A stretch of 64,000 bases of DNA, from NCBI GenBank assembly GCA_023391095.1, contig JAEWBN010000016.1, positions 62,001-126,000 on the forward strand, in the 5' to 3' direction. Source of the stretch: Pseudomonadota bacterium. GTDB lineage: Bacteria; Pseudomonadota; Alphaproteobacteria; Rhizobiales; Devosiaceae. Positions 8,873-17,595 of this stretch are shown here, piece after piece; position 1 is the first letter of the stretch; every line of letters starts with the position of its first letter. The notes beneath the pieces were generated by a model, which saw only the letters and a list, made by a program, of their open reading frames with translations, made no database searches and was not told the origin of the DNA. A program made the translations under genes and the position numbers.

Positions 8873-9432
8873 GTGCGTCGCGCCTGTCGCATGTGCTGGA
8901 AACGCTCTCGCGTCAGTTGGGTGTCGATATGCTCCACCTCGAAGCCGCGTGCAAGGCAGAGCAGGCTCGAACGGCCTGTTTCGGTAAAGCCGAGCTTGTT
9001 CTGGACGGCAAGGGAAGCCTGGTTGAAGTGGAAAACGCCCGAATGGATGGTGGCGAAATCGGTGGTGGCAAAGAGCCAGTCCACCGCCGCCGCGACCGCT
9101 TCGGTCATGATGCCCCGGCCCCAGAAGGGCTGGCCGAGCCAGTAGCCGATGCCCGTCTCCTGGCCGTGGGGATGAAAGCCCAGATGGCCGACATAGCCGG
9201 TGCCGTCGAGCTCGATGGCAAAGCTGGCGCGGCCCGGCTGGGTTTCGGCCGGTAGGGTGCGGATCCAGGCCTCGGCATCGGACAGGTGATAAGGGTAGGG
9301 CACGCGGGCGAGATTGCCGGACACCTCGAAATTGTTGAGGTGCAGGGCAATGTCGGGCGCGTCCTCCATGCGCGGGGGGCGCAGGGTCAGCCGGGCCGTG
9401 CGGATTTGCGGGTGGGACCGGTCTAGGCGCAT
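8869..9432 (-). CDS. GNAT family N-acetyltransferase (RimJ/RimL-like)
   Basis: 187 aa from ATG 9432, which has an AGGGGAG site 8 nt upstream; an in-frame ATG at 9456 is less likely. RimJ/RimL-type GNAT features: TARLTLRPPRMEDA at the N-terminus, GYVGHLGFH in the central sheet, and the acetyl-CoA loop PFWGRGIMTEAV. It ends with QNKLGFTETGR. The substrate is unknown; family members modify protein N-termini or small molecules. It overlaps a second, related acetyltransferase by 10 bp, which suggests tandem duplication. Confidence 0.86.
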   Translation of the reverse strand: MRLDRSHPQIRTARLTLRPPRMEDAPDIALHLNNFEVSGNLARVPYPYHLSDAEAWIRTLPAETQPGRASFAIELDGTGYVGHLGFHPHGQETGIGYWLGQPFWGRGIMTEAVAAAVDWLFATTDFATIHSGVFHFNQASLAVQNKLGFTETGRSSLLCLARGFEVEHIDTQLTRERFQHMRQARRT

Positions 9433-9950
9433 TGCTGTTCTCCCCTCGCCAGCCATTCTGCCCGGCTAAGGCTGGTTATGACATGTTCGACATTGGTCTG
9501 CAGCGCATGGGCGTAGCGGTATTCGCGGCCGGTTTCGGTGAAACCAAGGCGGGCCTGGATGCGCAGGGAGGCGGCGTTGCGGGCATGGGCGCCCGAGGTA
9601 ATGGCGGGGGCGTCGCAGCCGGCGAAATGCCAGCCGATGAGGGCGGTGACGGCCTCTGTCATATAGCCGCGGCCCCAATGGGGTCGGGCGAGCCAAAAGC
9701 CCAGCGTATCGGTGAGCGTCATGCAGCCGACCAGGCCCTTGCCGGGCAGGTCGATGATGAAGACGGCCTGGCCCGGATGGGGCGCGGGCAGCTGGCGCAG
9801 CCAGTCGGAGGCCATGCTGAGGCTATAGGGAAAGGGAACGGCGGTCAGCCAGCGGGCGACTTCGTAATCGCCGATACCCAGGGCATAGCAGGGGGCGTCG
9901 TCAGGGCGGGCCGGACGCAGGACGAGGCGGGCGGTGCGGAGCTCGGTCAT
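9423..9950 (-). CDS. GNAT family N-acetyltransferase, tandem paralogue
   Basis: 175 aa from ATG 9950. Layout is as in the downstream acetyltransferase: TARLVLRPARPDDA, then the acetyl-CoA loop PHWGRGYMTEAVTALIGW and RLGFTETGREY. The frame stays open for 64 codons upstream, but that part is Pro/Arg/His-rich and unlike the family. A GGGGAAG purine tract directly precedes the chosen ATG. It lies between rpmA and the other GNAT gene. The substrate cannot be read from sequence. Confidence 0.85.
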   Translation of the reverse strand: MTELRTARLVLRPARPDDAPCYALGIGDYEVARWLTAVPFPYSLSMASDWLRQLPAPHPGQAVFIIDLPGKGLVGCMTLTDTLGFWLARPHWGRGYMTEAVTALIGWHFAGCDAPAITSGAHARNAASLRIQARLGFTETGREYRYAHALQTNVEHVITSLSRAEWLARGEQQCA

Positions 9951-10090
9951 CTTCCCCGTGACCTTTCGCCTGAGTGCAGGCCAAGGGCGGTCCAGGCCGA
10001 ATGGGTCGCGGCCGCGGCACGGGCACGGGTGGCAAGGGCTCGGGCAGGGGTGTGGGTGGTCGCGATCATTGGCTTGGTGCTCCAGAAACG

Positions 10091-10120
10091 AAAAGGGGAA
10101 CCGGCTGACCGGTTCCCCTT
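10091..10120 (-). terminator. Rho-independent terminator after rpmA
   Basis: On the minus strand a perfect 10 bp stem GGGGAACCGG / CCGGTTCCCC closes a four-base loop (TCAG) and is followed by TTTT. It lies about 70 bp past the rpmA stop and ends the rplU-rpmA unit. Confidence 0.88.
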
Positions 10121-10190
10121 CGCATTTTCGGTTTGTCACCAAACGCAGCCGGGGAACGAGGTCTCCGGCGGGTTGGTCAGGCCTGCCGGG

Positions 10191-10457
<267 letters not shown>

Positions 10458-10468
10458 TGTCTAGCTCC

Positions 10469-10990
10469 TTATTCCTTATCGGCCTTGTCGGCCTTCTTGG
10501 CCGGGGCCTTCTTCGCCGGCTTTTCAGCGGCGGTGTCTTCAGCGGCAGCGGCCTTCTTGGCAGCCGGCTTCTTGGCCGGAGCGTCGGCGGCAGCGTCTGC
10601 CTTGGTTGCCTTCTTGGCCGGGGCCTTTTCAGCAACGGCTTCGGTGTTCTCTGCCTTGGCAGCAGCCTTGATCGTCGGCTTGGCGCCGCCCGTCAGGATC
10701 TCGGTGATCCGGACGGTGGAGAGCAGCTGACGGTGACCGTTGCGGCGACGCGAATTGTGGCGGCGGCGCTTCTTGAAGATGATGACGGTCTTCTGCTTCT
10801 TGGTCTCGACCAGCTCGGCCGCAACCAGGGCGCCTTCCACCAGCGGAGCGCCGATGGTGTCGCCGACCATGAGGACTTCGTCAAAGGTGACGATGTCGCC
10901 GGCCTGGGCGTCGAGCTTTTCAATCTTGATTACGTCGTTGGCAGCAACCTTGTACTGCTTACCGCCCGTCTTGATTACGGCGAAAGTCAT
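10469..10990 (-). CDS. rplU: 50S ribosomal protein bL21 with long Ala/Lys-rich C-terminal extension
   Basis: 173 aa against about 103 for typical bL21. Residues 1-103 are standard (FAVIKTGGKQYKVAANDVIK, FKKRRRHNSRRRNGHRQ, TVRITEIL). The last 70 residues are low-complexity Ala/Lys/Glu/Pro with repeated APAKK and PAAKK units. Extensions of this kind occur in several alphaproteobacteria and are expected to be disordered, lying on the ribosome surface. It is the first gene of the rplU-rpmA unit. Confidence 0.96.
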   Translation of the reverse strand: MTFAVIKTGGKQYKVAANDVIKIEKLDAQAGDIVTFDEVLMVGDTIGAPLVEGALVAAELVETKKQKTVIIFKKRRRHNSRRRNGHRQLLSTVRITEILTGGAKPTIKAAAKAENTEAVAEKAPAKKATKADAAADAPAKKPAAKKAAAAEDTAAEKPAKKAPAKKADKADKE

Positions 10991-11123
10991 ATATGCGCCG
11001 GCTGGATTTATGAGCCGGTCCCTATCTGTCGCGCTCTGTGGCGCCGCGGATTTCGTGCCATTCCGCGGGCTTTTCGAATTCTGGCCGGAACGAATGTCCG
11101 GCGGCAGCCTCGAGCAGCGGTTT

Positions 11124-11158
11124 CAAACAAAACCAGCGCACCGGACGGACCGGTGCGC
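11124..11158 (-). terminator. Rho-independent terminator after the metallo-hydrolase gene
   Basis: On the minus strand, a 9 bp perfect stem GCGCACCGG / CCGGTGCGC with a five-base loop is followed by TGGTTTTGTTTG. It is about 75 bp past the stop of the 11233-12009 gene and insulates it from rplU. Confidence 0.75.
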
Positions 11159-11232
11159 ATGGGATCGGGCGCTTATCGTGAAAAAGTGCCCCAGAGTCAA
11201 GCGCCCTCGCGGCAGGGAGGACGCCTTCCGGG

Positions 11233-12009
11233 TCAGCCCTGGCCGTTTGGATACCAGTTGCGCAGGCGCAGTTCGATACCCTCTTCAAGCCCGGTTTCGA
11301 GCGGGCTGAGATCGCTGTCGCCATAGTGGTAGGGATAGACGACGGCAGGCTTGAAGGTGTTGATGGCTTCGAGCGCCTGTTCGGGGGTCATGGTATAGGG
11401 CAGGTTCATGGGCAGGAAGGCCACGGCAATGCCCGAAAGCGCCAGCATGTCATCGGTGGGCTCGGTGTCGCCCGCAATGTAGACATCCTTGTCGGCAAAG
11501 CTGATCACATAGCCGTTGCCGACCCCGACCGGATGGTAGTTCATGCGGTCGTCAGTGATGTTGTGGGCCGCGATGGCGCGCAGGGGCAGGTCGAGGATGG
11601 TGCCTTCCTCACCATTGGCCATGGCCGTGGCATTGGCCTTGAGGGCTTCGGGCAGCTTGTCGAACACGTCCTGATTGGTGACCAGCGGCACATTGGCGGC
11701 AATGGCTTCGAGCGTGGGCACGTCGAAATGGTCGCCGTGGCCATGGGTGATCAGCACGGCGGTTGCGGCCGGCAGACCTTCGTAAAGCGCGGCGTCGCCA
11801 ACGGGGTCGACATAGATGACCTTGTCCTTCCATTCGAGCACCAGGCTGGAATGATCGACCGGATGGATTGTGAGGTCGCCGTCGTTGGTGGCAATGGTGT
11901 CGGGCATGGCGTCTTCCTGGGCGAGGGCGGCCTGGCCCAGAAGATTGGCGGCAAAGCCGGCAAGAGGCAAGGCGGCGAGGCCGGTGACGACGCTGCGGCG
12001 CTTGATCAT
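11233..12009 (-). CDS. Tat-exported MBL-fold metallo-hydrolase (UlaG-like)
   Basis: 258 aa from ATG 12009, preceded by AGGGAGA; a longer open frame to 12285 lacks family features. The N-terminus has a twin-arginine signal (KRRSVVTGLAALPLAGFAAN), so it is probably exported folded with its metals. Metal-binding motif HGHGDHFD at about 95-102, then GNGYVISFADKDVYIAGDTE and PYHYGD. UlaG-type members hydrolyse lactone or phosphodiester bonds; the substrate here is unknown. It is monocistronic with its own terminator. Confidence 0.88.
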   Translation of the reverse strand: MIKRRSVVTGLAALPLAGFAANLLGQAALAQEDAMPDTIATNDGDLTIHPVDHSSLVLEWKDKVIYVDPVGDAALYEGLPAATAVLITHGHGDHFDVPTLEAIAANVPLVTNQDVFDKLPEALKANATAMANGEEGTILDLPLRAIAAHNITDDRMNYHPVGVGNGYVISFADKDVYIAGDTEPTDDMLALSGIAVAFLPMNLPYTMTPEQALEAINTFKPAVVYPYHYGDSDLSPLETGLEEGIELRLRNWYPNGQG

Positions 12010-12104
12010 TGTTATGGTCTCCCTAGGTGGCTGAGACCGTAGAAACGCAGCGGGCAGAATTTTTGGCGCAACCGCACGCAATCGTGACCGGTTCGGTGCA
12101 ACCG

Positions 12105-12536
12105 CTACGTTAGCCGCGCCCGGCGCGCTGCCTGCAGTTCGGCGACTAGCACGTGCGGCTTGTTCTGCGCCTGCCAAGTCGCCAGCGTCCAGGGCCGGGC
12201 ATCGGGCGGGATGGGAATGGTGGGGAGGTACGCCTCGGCCGTCTGCAAGGCGCCGCCGGAACGGACCGCAAGGGGTTTGCGGCAATAAAGCTCACCCTCA
12301 AAGGCGTCGAGTGCCGTGCGGTCGGAACGCGAAAGCGGGGCAAGCAGGAGGCCGGGCGCGCTGGCACCCGCTCGGGCGACGAGGGCGGGAAAGACTTCGC
12401 CCGGAACACAGACCGCGGCATGGCCGGGCGCCTCGGCCGCCAGGAGGTCCGCCGGGGCCACGGTCCGTCCCAGAACGGCGGCGAGAATATCGGGGTCGCA
12501 GAGAGTGCCGTAGATGAGTGGCAGGGTCGGGGACAT
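12105..12536 (-). CDS. Gamma-glutamylcyclotransferase (AIG2-like) family protein
   Basis: 143 aa. The BtrG/AIG2 fold signature YGTLCDPDIL is at the N-terminus. The usual acidic catalytic position appears as LDAFEGELYCRKPLAV. Family members cyclise gamma-glutamyl amides or act as hydrolases on similar groups; the substrate is not evident. It ends about 95 bp upstream of the metallo-hydrolase gene on the same strand. Confidence 0.82.
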   Translation of the reverse strand: MSPTLPLIYGTLCDPDILAAVLGRTVAPADLLAAEAPGHAAVCVPGEVFPALVARAGASAPGLLLAPLSRSDRTALDAFEGELYCRKPLAVRSGGALQTAEAYLPTIPIPPDARPWTLATWQAQNKPHVLVAELQAARRARLT

Positions 12537-12653
12537 GGAGGCTCCAAAACCGCAAACAGGCGAATGAGGGGTGTTGCAGGCGCGCCGATGCTATGTCATA
12601 AGCCGCCCCGTATCGACCAGCCGCACCGGTTTACCGGTGACTTTCGATCTCGC

Positions 12654-12743
12654 GGAGAGATGGCAGAGCGGTTGAATGCACCGCACTCGAAATGCGGCAT
12701 AGGGGCAACTCTATCGGGGGTTCGAATCCCTCTCTCTCCGCCA
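12654..12743 (+). tRNA. tRNA-Ser (anticodon CGA)
   Basis: A 90 nt class II tRNA. Acceptor stem GGAGAGA pairs with TCTCTCC, followed by discriminator G and encoded CCA. The anticodon stem CCGCA/TGCGG encloses loop CTCGAAA with anticodon CGA (reads UCG). A long variable arm and the GGTTCGAATCC T-arm are present. A tyrosine integrase gene begins 79 bp downstream, so the 3' end is probably the attachment site of the adjoining island. Confidence 0.97.
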
Positions 12744-12821
12744 TTCACATCCTATTGATTTTATTGAATAATTGACGTTTCGGGCGGGAATTGTACCCAG
12801 CAATGTACCCGAGGCGGTTGC

Positions 12822-14420
12822 ATGCATCTCACAGCGCGTTCCAGTGGCTGGCGATTCCAGATCAGAATTCCGCGAGCCCTTGAGCCTTGTTTCGGCACCG
12901 TGCCGGTCAGGCTGAACCTTGGACCGTTACCGAAACGTCCAGCATTGCGCGTGGCGCGTTTACTGGCCGGTCATGCCGAAAGGCTATTCCGTTCCGTCGA
13001 AATGGGGGAACGCATGAGCGATATGAGCCGCGACGATCTAGTCGAAGAATTGCAGGCCTTGCTGGTGCAGGTGCTGGACGACGCCGAAACCACCATCGCC
13101 AATCTGCACCGGCAGAGGGAGATGGAGGTCAGGACGGTGACGCTGCGCATGCAGACCGAGCGCCATCGCGCACAGTTGGACATGCAGGACCGCTTGAAGG
13201 TGCTGGGCGGTCATATCGATGGCTTGAAGAAGACGGTAGACACCCTGCCAAAGGGGCAGCGCGACGATCTTGCCGCCCAGATCGCGGTATTGTCGGCGCA
13301 GGTGCAACAGGTCTTGGCCGGTGGCCCTGATCGGCCCATGCTGCTGGACGAACTTGAGGGGTGGACCGAACGACGGGAGGGCCATGCTCAGGAAAAGAAG
13401 GTCAAGACCGACGCGAACCGCATCCGCGATTTCGTCGTCTATGCGGGCAACAAGCCGGTCAACCGCTACAAGTTCTCCGACTTTCAGAGCTTTACCAATG
13501 TCTTGGCCCGGTCCCCGGCCAACATGACCAAGGAGCGCAAGCTGGACGGCATGACGCGGCAGCAGGCCGCAGACTACAACGATAGCCTCAAAGAGCCGTA
13601 CCGCTTCCCCACGCTCACCGCCAAGGCCATCGAGGCGAACTATCTTTCGCCCCTACGCATGTTCTTCAAGTCGATGGCAGCCGAATATGACTTCCGCTCG
13701 CCCTTGGCCGATATGAGCCCGACCGTCCCCAATTCGGCCCGTGAATCGGTAGAGCGTGTGCCGTTCACCGTGGACGAACTCAACATCTGGTTCAGGGCGG
13801 CAGCGCAGGAGAAGCGGCCCGACCTCAAATGGCTGCCGTTGCTGGCGACATTGACCGGTGCCCGCGTGGGCGAACTGATCTTCCTGCAAGGCAAGGACAT
13901 TTACCCGATCACCGATACGCTCTGGGTGGCCGACCTGACCACCGACCTGATTGTCGAGGGTGAGCAGACGGAACGGCAGATCAAGAACAAGAGCAGCCGC
14001 CGCCTGTTCGCACTGCACGAGGTGCTGGAGCAGACAGCGTTTTACGACTATCTGGCCAAGCGCAAGGGCGAGAACTGGCTATTCCCGCATGCCTTCAAAC
14101 ACGGCAAGGAAGAGGTTAAAGACCCAGCCGACGCCGCCAGCAAGCGCCTCAATGGCCGGTTGGAGAAGCTGAAAATCCACCGGCCATATGAGACAACGTT
14201 CCATTCGTCGCGTCACACCGCCAAGGACATTATGCGCGTGGCGGGCGTCGATCCTCGCACCGCCGACCGCCAGACCGGCCATGCGATGAAGACGGCTGGC
14301 GACAATTACGGCAAGAAGACCTTGCTCACCGAAGAGGTCGAGGTGCTGGCCGCACTGGCGCTGCCGGAGGGGCTAGACCTGTCGCCCTATATCACCAAGC
14401 CAAAGGGTGGAGCGTCATAG
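12822..14420 (+). CDS. Tyrosine-type site-specific integrase
   Basis: 532 aa phage/island integrase. An N-terminal arm-binding region and helical core precede the C-terminal catalytic domain (about 320-520). Catalytic residues are visible: Arg in LTGARVGELIFLQGKD, HxxR in FHSSRHTAKDI, His in TGHAMKTAGDNY and the nucleophile Tyr in the same stretch (DNYGKK). It starts 79 bp after tRNA-Ser, the classic arrangement for integration into a tRNA gene. A central Gln/Arg/Leu-rich stretch is likely coiled coil. Confidence 0.9.
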   Translation: MHLTARSSGWRFQIRIPRALEPCFGTVPVRLNLGPLPKRPALRVARLLAGHAERLFRSVEMGERMSDMSRDDLVEELQALLVQVLDDAETTIANLHRQREMEVRTVTLRMQTERHRAQLDMQDRLKVLGGHIDGLKKTVDTLPKGQRDDLAAQIAVLSAQVQQVLAGGPDRPMLLDELEGWTERREGHAQEKKVKTDANRIRDFVVYAGNKPVNRYKFSDFQSFTNVLARSPANMTKERKLDGMTRQQAADYNDSLKEPYRFPTLTAKAIEANYLSPLRMFFKSMAAEYDFRSPLADMSPTVPNSARESVERVPFTVDELNIWFRAAAQEKRPDLKWLPLLATLTGARVGELIFLQGKDIYPITDTLWVADLTTDLIVEGEQTERQIKNKSSRRLFALHEVLEQTAFYDYLAKRKGENWLFPHAFKHGKEEVKDPADAASKRLNGRLEKLKIHRPYETTFHSSRHTAKDIMRVAGVDPRTADRQTGHAMKTAGDNYGKKTLLTEEVEVLAALALPEGLDLSPYITKPKGGAS

Positions 14421-14562
14421 GATAGGAGGCGGGGTGGCGGGAACCGACCCCAACTCGGCCGTTCTCGCCAGATGCGCTACAACCAAGAACTGCCATTTAT
14501 CCACTCCGCCCTAGCGGCGACGATCAGCGGTTGTAATTGGTGATCTTGCGGTCAAAGCGAGG

Positions 14563-15129
14563 TTAGGCGAGTTTCAACGCATGCGCGATGATCATCTCGG
14601 CGGCCTCGGCAGGCGACAGATTAGTCGTTTCGATATCTAGGCGGTTGGGATGGTTGATCCGCAAGAGCTGAGTTGTTTGGCGCATTTTTTCGGCACTAGC
14701 AGCATCGGTCATCTTGAGGCGTTCCCCGCGCTCGGGCGACGAAATTCGAGCGGCATGGGCCGCGTCTGACGCCTTCAGCAGCACGGGCAGGAAGACGCTT
14801 CCACGGCGGATGGCAAGCTGTTCAACTTTTTCGTACGCCGCGCGATCGCCGGGGTCATGTTCGAGCAGGCAATTTGTCAGGACGAAGCTGGCATGTGTTG
14901 AAGCAAGTTCCTCGATAGCCAGCAGCGCTTGATCGCGAACGACATCAATTAGGTCCCAAACGCGCTCAGGAAGGGGTGTCCTGCCATCGGTACGGAGCAA
15001 GGAAAAGATCACGTTATTAGCGAGATGGTTGTCGAACAGTCGTGCCCCCGCAGTGGCTTCGATCGCCCGTGCGATAGTCAGTTTGCCAACCGCATAGTGG
15101 CCGATGAGATATATAATGGTGTTTCTCAT
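14563..15129 (-). CDS. AAA/P-loop NTPase, nucleoside- or shikimate-kinase-like
   Basis: 188 aa. A Walker A variant GHYAVGKLT is at residues 10-18, directly after a beta strand (TIIYLI), and a downstream FVLTNCL resembles a Walker B strand. Size and layout match small P-loop kinases that phosphorylate metabolites or sugars, but the substrate is not readable. It is antisense to the integrase and relaxase genes, so it is probably island cargo. Confidence 0.65.
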   Translation of the reverse strand: MRNTIIYLIGHYAVGKLTIARAIEATAGARLFDNHLANNVIFSLLRTDGRTPLPERVWDLIDVVRDQALLAIEELASTHASFVLTNCLLEHDPGDRAAYEKVEQLAIRRGSVFLPVLLKASDAAHAARISSPERGERLKMTDAASAEKMRQTTQLLRINHPNRLDIETTNLSPAEAAEMIIAHALKLA

Positions 15130-15530
15130 GTTCCCCTTGAGCGATCACTGGAATCGGGAGTGGCGTTTTTGGGCTCGCGGTTCGTCCTGATTATCTCTGT
15201 ACCTTCGGCAGCTATCACTTTGAAACTACCAAAAGCTGTCTGTCGCGAAACCACCCCATCCGCGCCATCACCATTATCGTATGCGGGTCGTAGGCCATCC
15301 GCTCGATGGCTGCTCCCGGCCTTCGCCCCGCCGTCAGGATTGACCTGACGATGGAGTGCTGGCGCACCGTCCCCTTTGTCGATTTGTCCGTACGCGGCTA
15401 TTGCGGTATCATAATACCGCATTCATTATTGTCCTCACTCAGAGATAGGGGAGCCAGCCATGTTGTCCATACGGACAACAGCTAGGCAGGGGGCGAGGCC
15501 CCCGTGCACCCCCGAGACAAGGGGCGGACC
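15130..15530. other. Intergenic region ahead of the mobilization genes
   Basis: About 400 bp with no convincing gene. Its right half holds two perfect inverted repeats (15403-15420 and 15461-15480) and a third half-site, TTGTCCGTACG, near 15384. The location just before mobC-relaxase is where oriT and its relaxosome binding sites are normally found. Confidence 0.55.
15403..15480. promoter_or_regulatory. Inverted-repeat pair: candidate oriT / relaxosome binding region
   Basis: First repeat: GCGGTAT-CATA-ATACCGC (15403-15420). Second repeat: TGTTGTCC-ATAC-GGACAACA (15461-15480). Both are perfect with four-base centres. The TTGTCCGTA core of the second also occurs upstream near 15384. They lie 50-130 bp before a MobC-like gene, fitting either oriT or autoregulatory operators. 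Confidence 0.45.
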
Positions 15531-15821
15531 ATGCTTAAGTGCGACAAGAGGCTGGAGATGCGACTTCCCGAGCGGGAAAAGGAGGCCGCCGAGACAATGG
15601 CCGAAGGCCGGGGCATCACGGTTTCCGAACTCATTCGCCGGGCATTGAAGGCCTATGCTGGTCAGGCCGAGCCGTTGAGCGCGGAAGGTCGCACCTGCAT
15701 TGCTGCCCTGCGTCGTCGTGTCAACGCGCTTGAGGCCCGGCTGGGCAATGGTGATGGCGTCGATGTCGCTGCCGGTCTTCGGCAGGCGCATGACGACGCT
15801 CAGGCACTGCTGAGGCGGTAG
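15531..15821 (+). CDS. MobC-like plasmid mobilization relaxosome protein (ribbon-helix-helix)
   Basis: 96 aa from ATG 15531 (GGGGCGG upstream; a further in-frame ATG at 15504 is weaker). The RHH-type pattern is clear: MRLPEREKEAAETMAEGRG, then ITVSELIRRALKAYAG. The remainder is helical (RRRVNALEARLG). MobC-type proteins bind oriT and help the relaxase nick. It is 5 bp ahead of the relaxase gene, so the two are one operon. Confidence 0.72.
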   Translation: MLKCDKRLEMRLPEREKEAAETMAEGRGITVSELIRRALKAYAGQAEPLSAEGRTCIAALRRRVNALEARLGNGDGVDVAAGLRQAHDDAQALLRR

Positions 15822-15826
15822 TCGGT

Positions 15827-16933
15827 ATGCTCATCAAGGCCAGCAGAATTAGGGCATCGGCGGGAGCAGGAGCCTTGGCCCGGCACCTCACAGACGGCGG
15901 CGACAATGAGTCTGTCGCGGTGCTGCGTGGCACGGTCGCGGACCTGCATGATGCTGTTGATGATGCCAAGCGGTTCAACAGGGTTTACGCATTGCGCCAT
16001 TTCATCATCGCGCCCCAGTTGGCGATGGATAGGGCACAGTTCGAGCGGGCGGCGCAGGCGCTGGGCGACGAATTCGGGTTCGACCCGGCCTTGGCGTTGG
16101 TGGTGGAACACCAGAAGGCCCGCGCCGTCGAAGGGGCCGCAGACCGGCATTGGCACCTCGTCGTGCCCGAGACCGATGCGGCCACGGGCCGAGTTCTGTC
16201 TTCTCGGTTCGACCATGCGCGTCACGAAAAGATCGCCCGGCTTCTGGAAATGGAATTCGCCCATCCCATTGTTCCCGGCGCTCATGACGTGGCGGTATTG
16301 GCCGCGCTCCGTAATGAGGGTCATGACGATCTGGCCGACCGTCTGGCCGGTGCGCTCGGCCATGGCCCCAAACCGGCATCGGCCTATACCAGTGACGGCC
16401 ATCAGGCTGCGAAGCGGCAGGGTATAGACCTCGCCACGGTCCGGCAGCATGTCCGTGCCGCATGGGCCGCAAGCCGTGGTGGTGACGATTTCCGTGCCCG
16501 CCTTGCCGGTCATGGCATCGACCTGGCACCCGGCGAAAAACCCGGCGTCGTAGTCATCCGCGATTCTGCCACCGGCATGGTGCTGGGGCTGCCAATAGGC
16601 TCGCCGGTGCCCGCCGCAGCGACTTCAACGCTTTCCTCGAAAGGACGCATCATGACCGCAACCAATCCGCAGACCGCACAGAGCAGCGCCCAGATGATCT
16701 TGGCCGACACGTCGATCCTGAAACGCGATCTGACGACCATTTTGGACCTCGCACGGGCGACGGCGCTGCCGATGGAGGGGGAGAGCATGTCGGTGATCGA
16801 GGCAATGTTGGGCCTGCTGCAAACGTTGGTGCAGCGGGTGGAGGAATTGAGCAGGGGCATGGAAGCGGTGCATCAGAAGCTGGACGAACCGGGCATCGCG
16901 CAGGCGCTGCGCCGCATGATGGACGCCGACTGA
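15827..16933 (+). CDS. Relaxase/mobilization nuclease (MOBP-like)
   Basis: 368 aa DNA-nicking relaxase expected to cleave oriT and pilot the strand. The N-terminal RxxxGAGALARHLTDGG and AVDDAKRFNRVYALRHFIIAP match mobilization nucleases. The metal-binding histidine motif appears as DRHWHLVVPETD (about residues 105-116). The C-terminal third is helical and alanine-rich. A TGA ends the frame just before an overlapping-frame coiled-coil gene. Homologous relaxases are often longer single proteins, so the original C-terminus may have been lost by a frameshift. Confidence 0.72.
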   Translation: MLIKASRIRASAGAGALARHLTDGGDNESVAVLRGTVADLHDAVDDAKRFNRVYALRHFIIAPQLAMDRAQFERAAQALGDEFGFDPALALVVEHQKARAVEGAADRHWHLVVPETDAATGRVLSSRFDHARHEKIARLLEMEFAHPIVPGAHDVAVLAALRNEGHDDLADRLAGALGHGPKPASAYTSDGHQAAKRQGIDLATVRQHVRAAWAASRGGDDFRARLAGHGIDLAPGEKPGVVVIRDSATGMVLGLPIGSPVPAAATSTLSSKGRIMTATNPQTAQSSAQMILADTSILKRDLTTILDLARATALPMEGESMSVIEAMLGLLQTLVQRVEELSRGMEAVHQKLDEPGIAQALRRMMDAD

Positions 16934-16965
16934 CCACCGCCATCGCCAAGGCCGGTGCCGCCATT

Positions 16966-17595
16966 ATGGCGCTGGCGAAGACCGGCCCGACCCTGTCCGC
17001 TGCCGAGCGCAGCCACCAGCACCTGGTCGGACTGGAAACGCAGATTCGTGGCGAAATTGCCGCCCTTGGCGCGCAACCGGAACTGCAGGTTTCAAGCCGA
17101 TTGCATGCGGCTCGCCTCTATCGCGACAGCACCCATGCCCGCCATGCTGAAATGCAAAAAATCTATCGTGTGGCACAAGAGCGGCTGGCCGCCCATCCCG
17201 AACCACGCCGGAGCATGGCCGACCGTCTGCTGGGGCGACACCCCGCCAATGATGGGCTGGAAAAGCTGGAGCGGGCCGTAGCAGCCGCCCGCGCCGATCT
17301 TATTGCCGCCGAACGGGCCGCAGGCTCTGCCGATGGCAATTTGTCGAGGGTGGAGAAAGCCGAAGCAGCCGCGCGCGCCGAGCGCCTTGGGCAGTTGGAA
17401 ACGCAGCGTCGCGTCGGTCTGGACCGGCTGGCCGAGATCGTCATGGCCCAGCGCATCGTGCGGGCATTTCCGGCCATCGTGTATTCTGGCCCGGCTTTCG
17501 TGGTCTGGGCGGGCGGTAAGGTCGAGCGGAAACGCCGGGGCGTTCGGAACCCGAATGCCCGAAATATCTGGGGCCTGCCCCTCGACTTTGGCTAG
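16966..17595 (+). CDS. Relaxase-associated coiled-coil protein
   Basis: 209 aa, unrecognised. Mostly Ala/Glu/Arg/Leu helices (about 20-160, with AAARADLIAAERAAGSA and RVEKAEAAARAERLGQLE) and a C-terminal hydrophobic stretch (IVRAFPAIVYSGPAFVVWAG) ending in a basic tail. The frame is open back through codons that overlap the relaxase stop, so it could be the frameshifted C-terminal half of the relaxase or a separately started partner. No ribosome site was found at ATG 16966. Confidence 0.5.
   Translation: MALAKTGPTLSAAERSHQHLVGLETQIRGEIAALGAQPELQVSSRLHAARLYRDSTHARHAEMQKIYRVAQERLAAHPEPRRSMADRLLGRHPANDGLEKLERAVAAARADLIAAERAAGSADGNLSRVEKAEAAARAERLGQLETQRRVGLDRLAEIVMAQRIVRAFPAIVYSGPAFVVWAGGKVERKRRGVRNPNARNIWGLPLDFG

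Noticed and set aside
15126..15422. 98-codon minus-strand frame next to the P-loop gene
   Set aside because: No ribosome site or family pattern, and it runs through the inverted repeat at 15403-15420.
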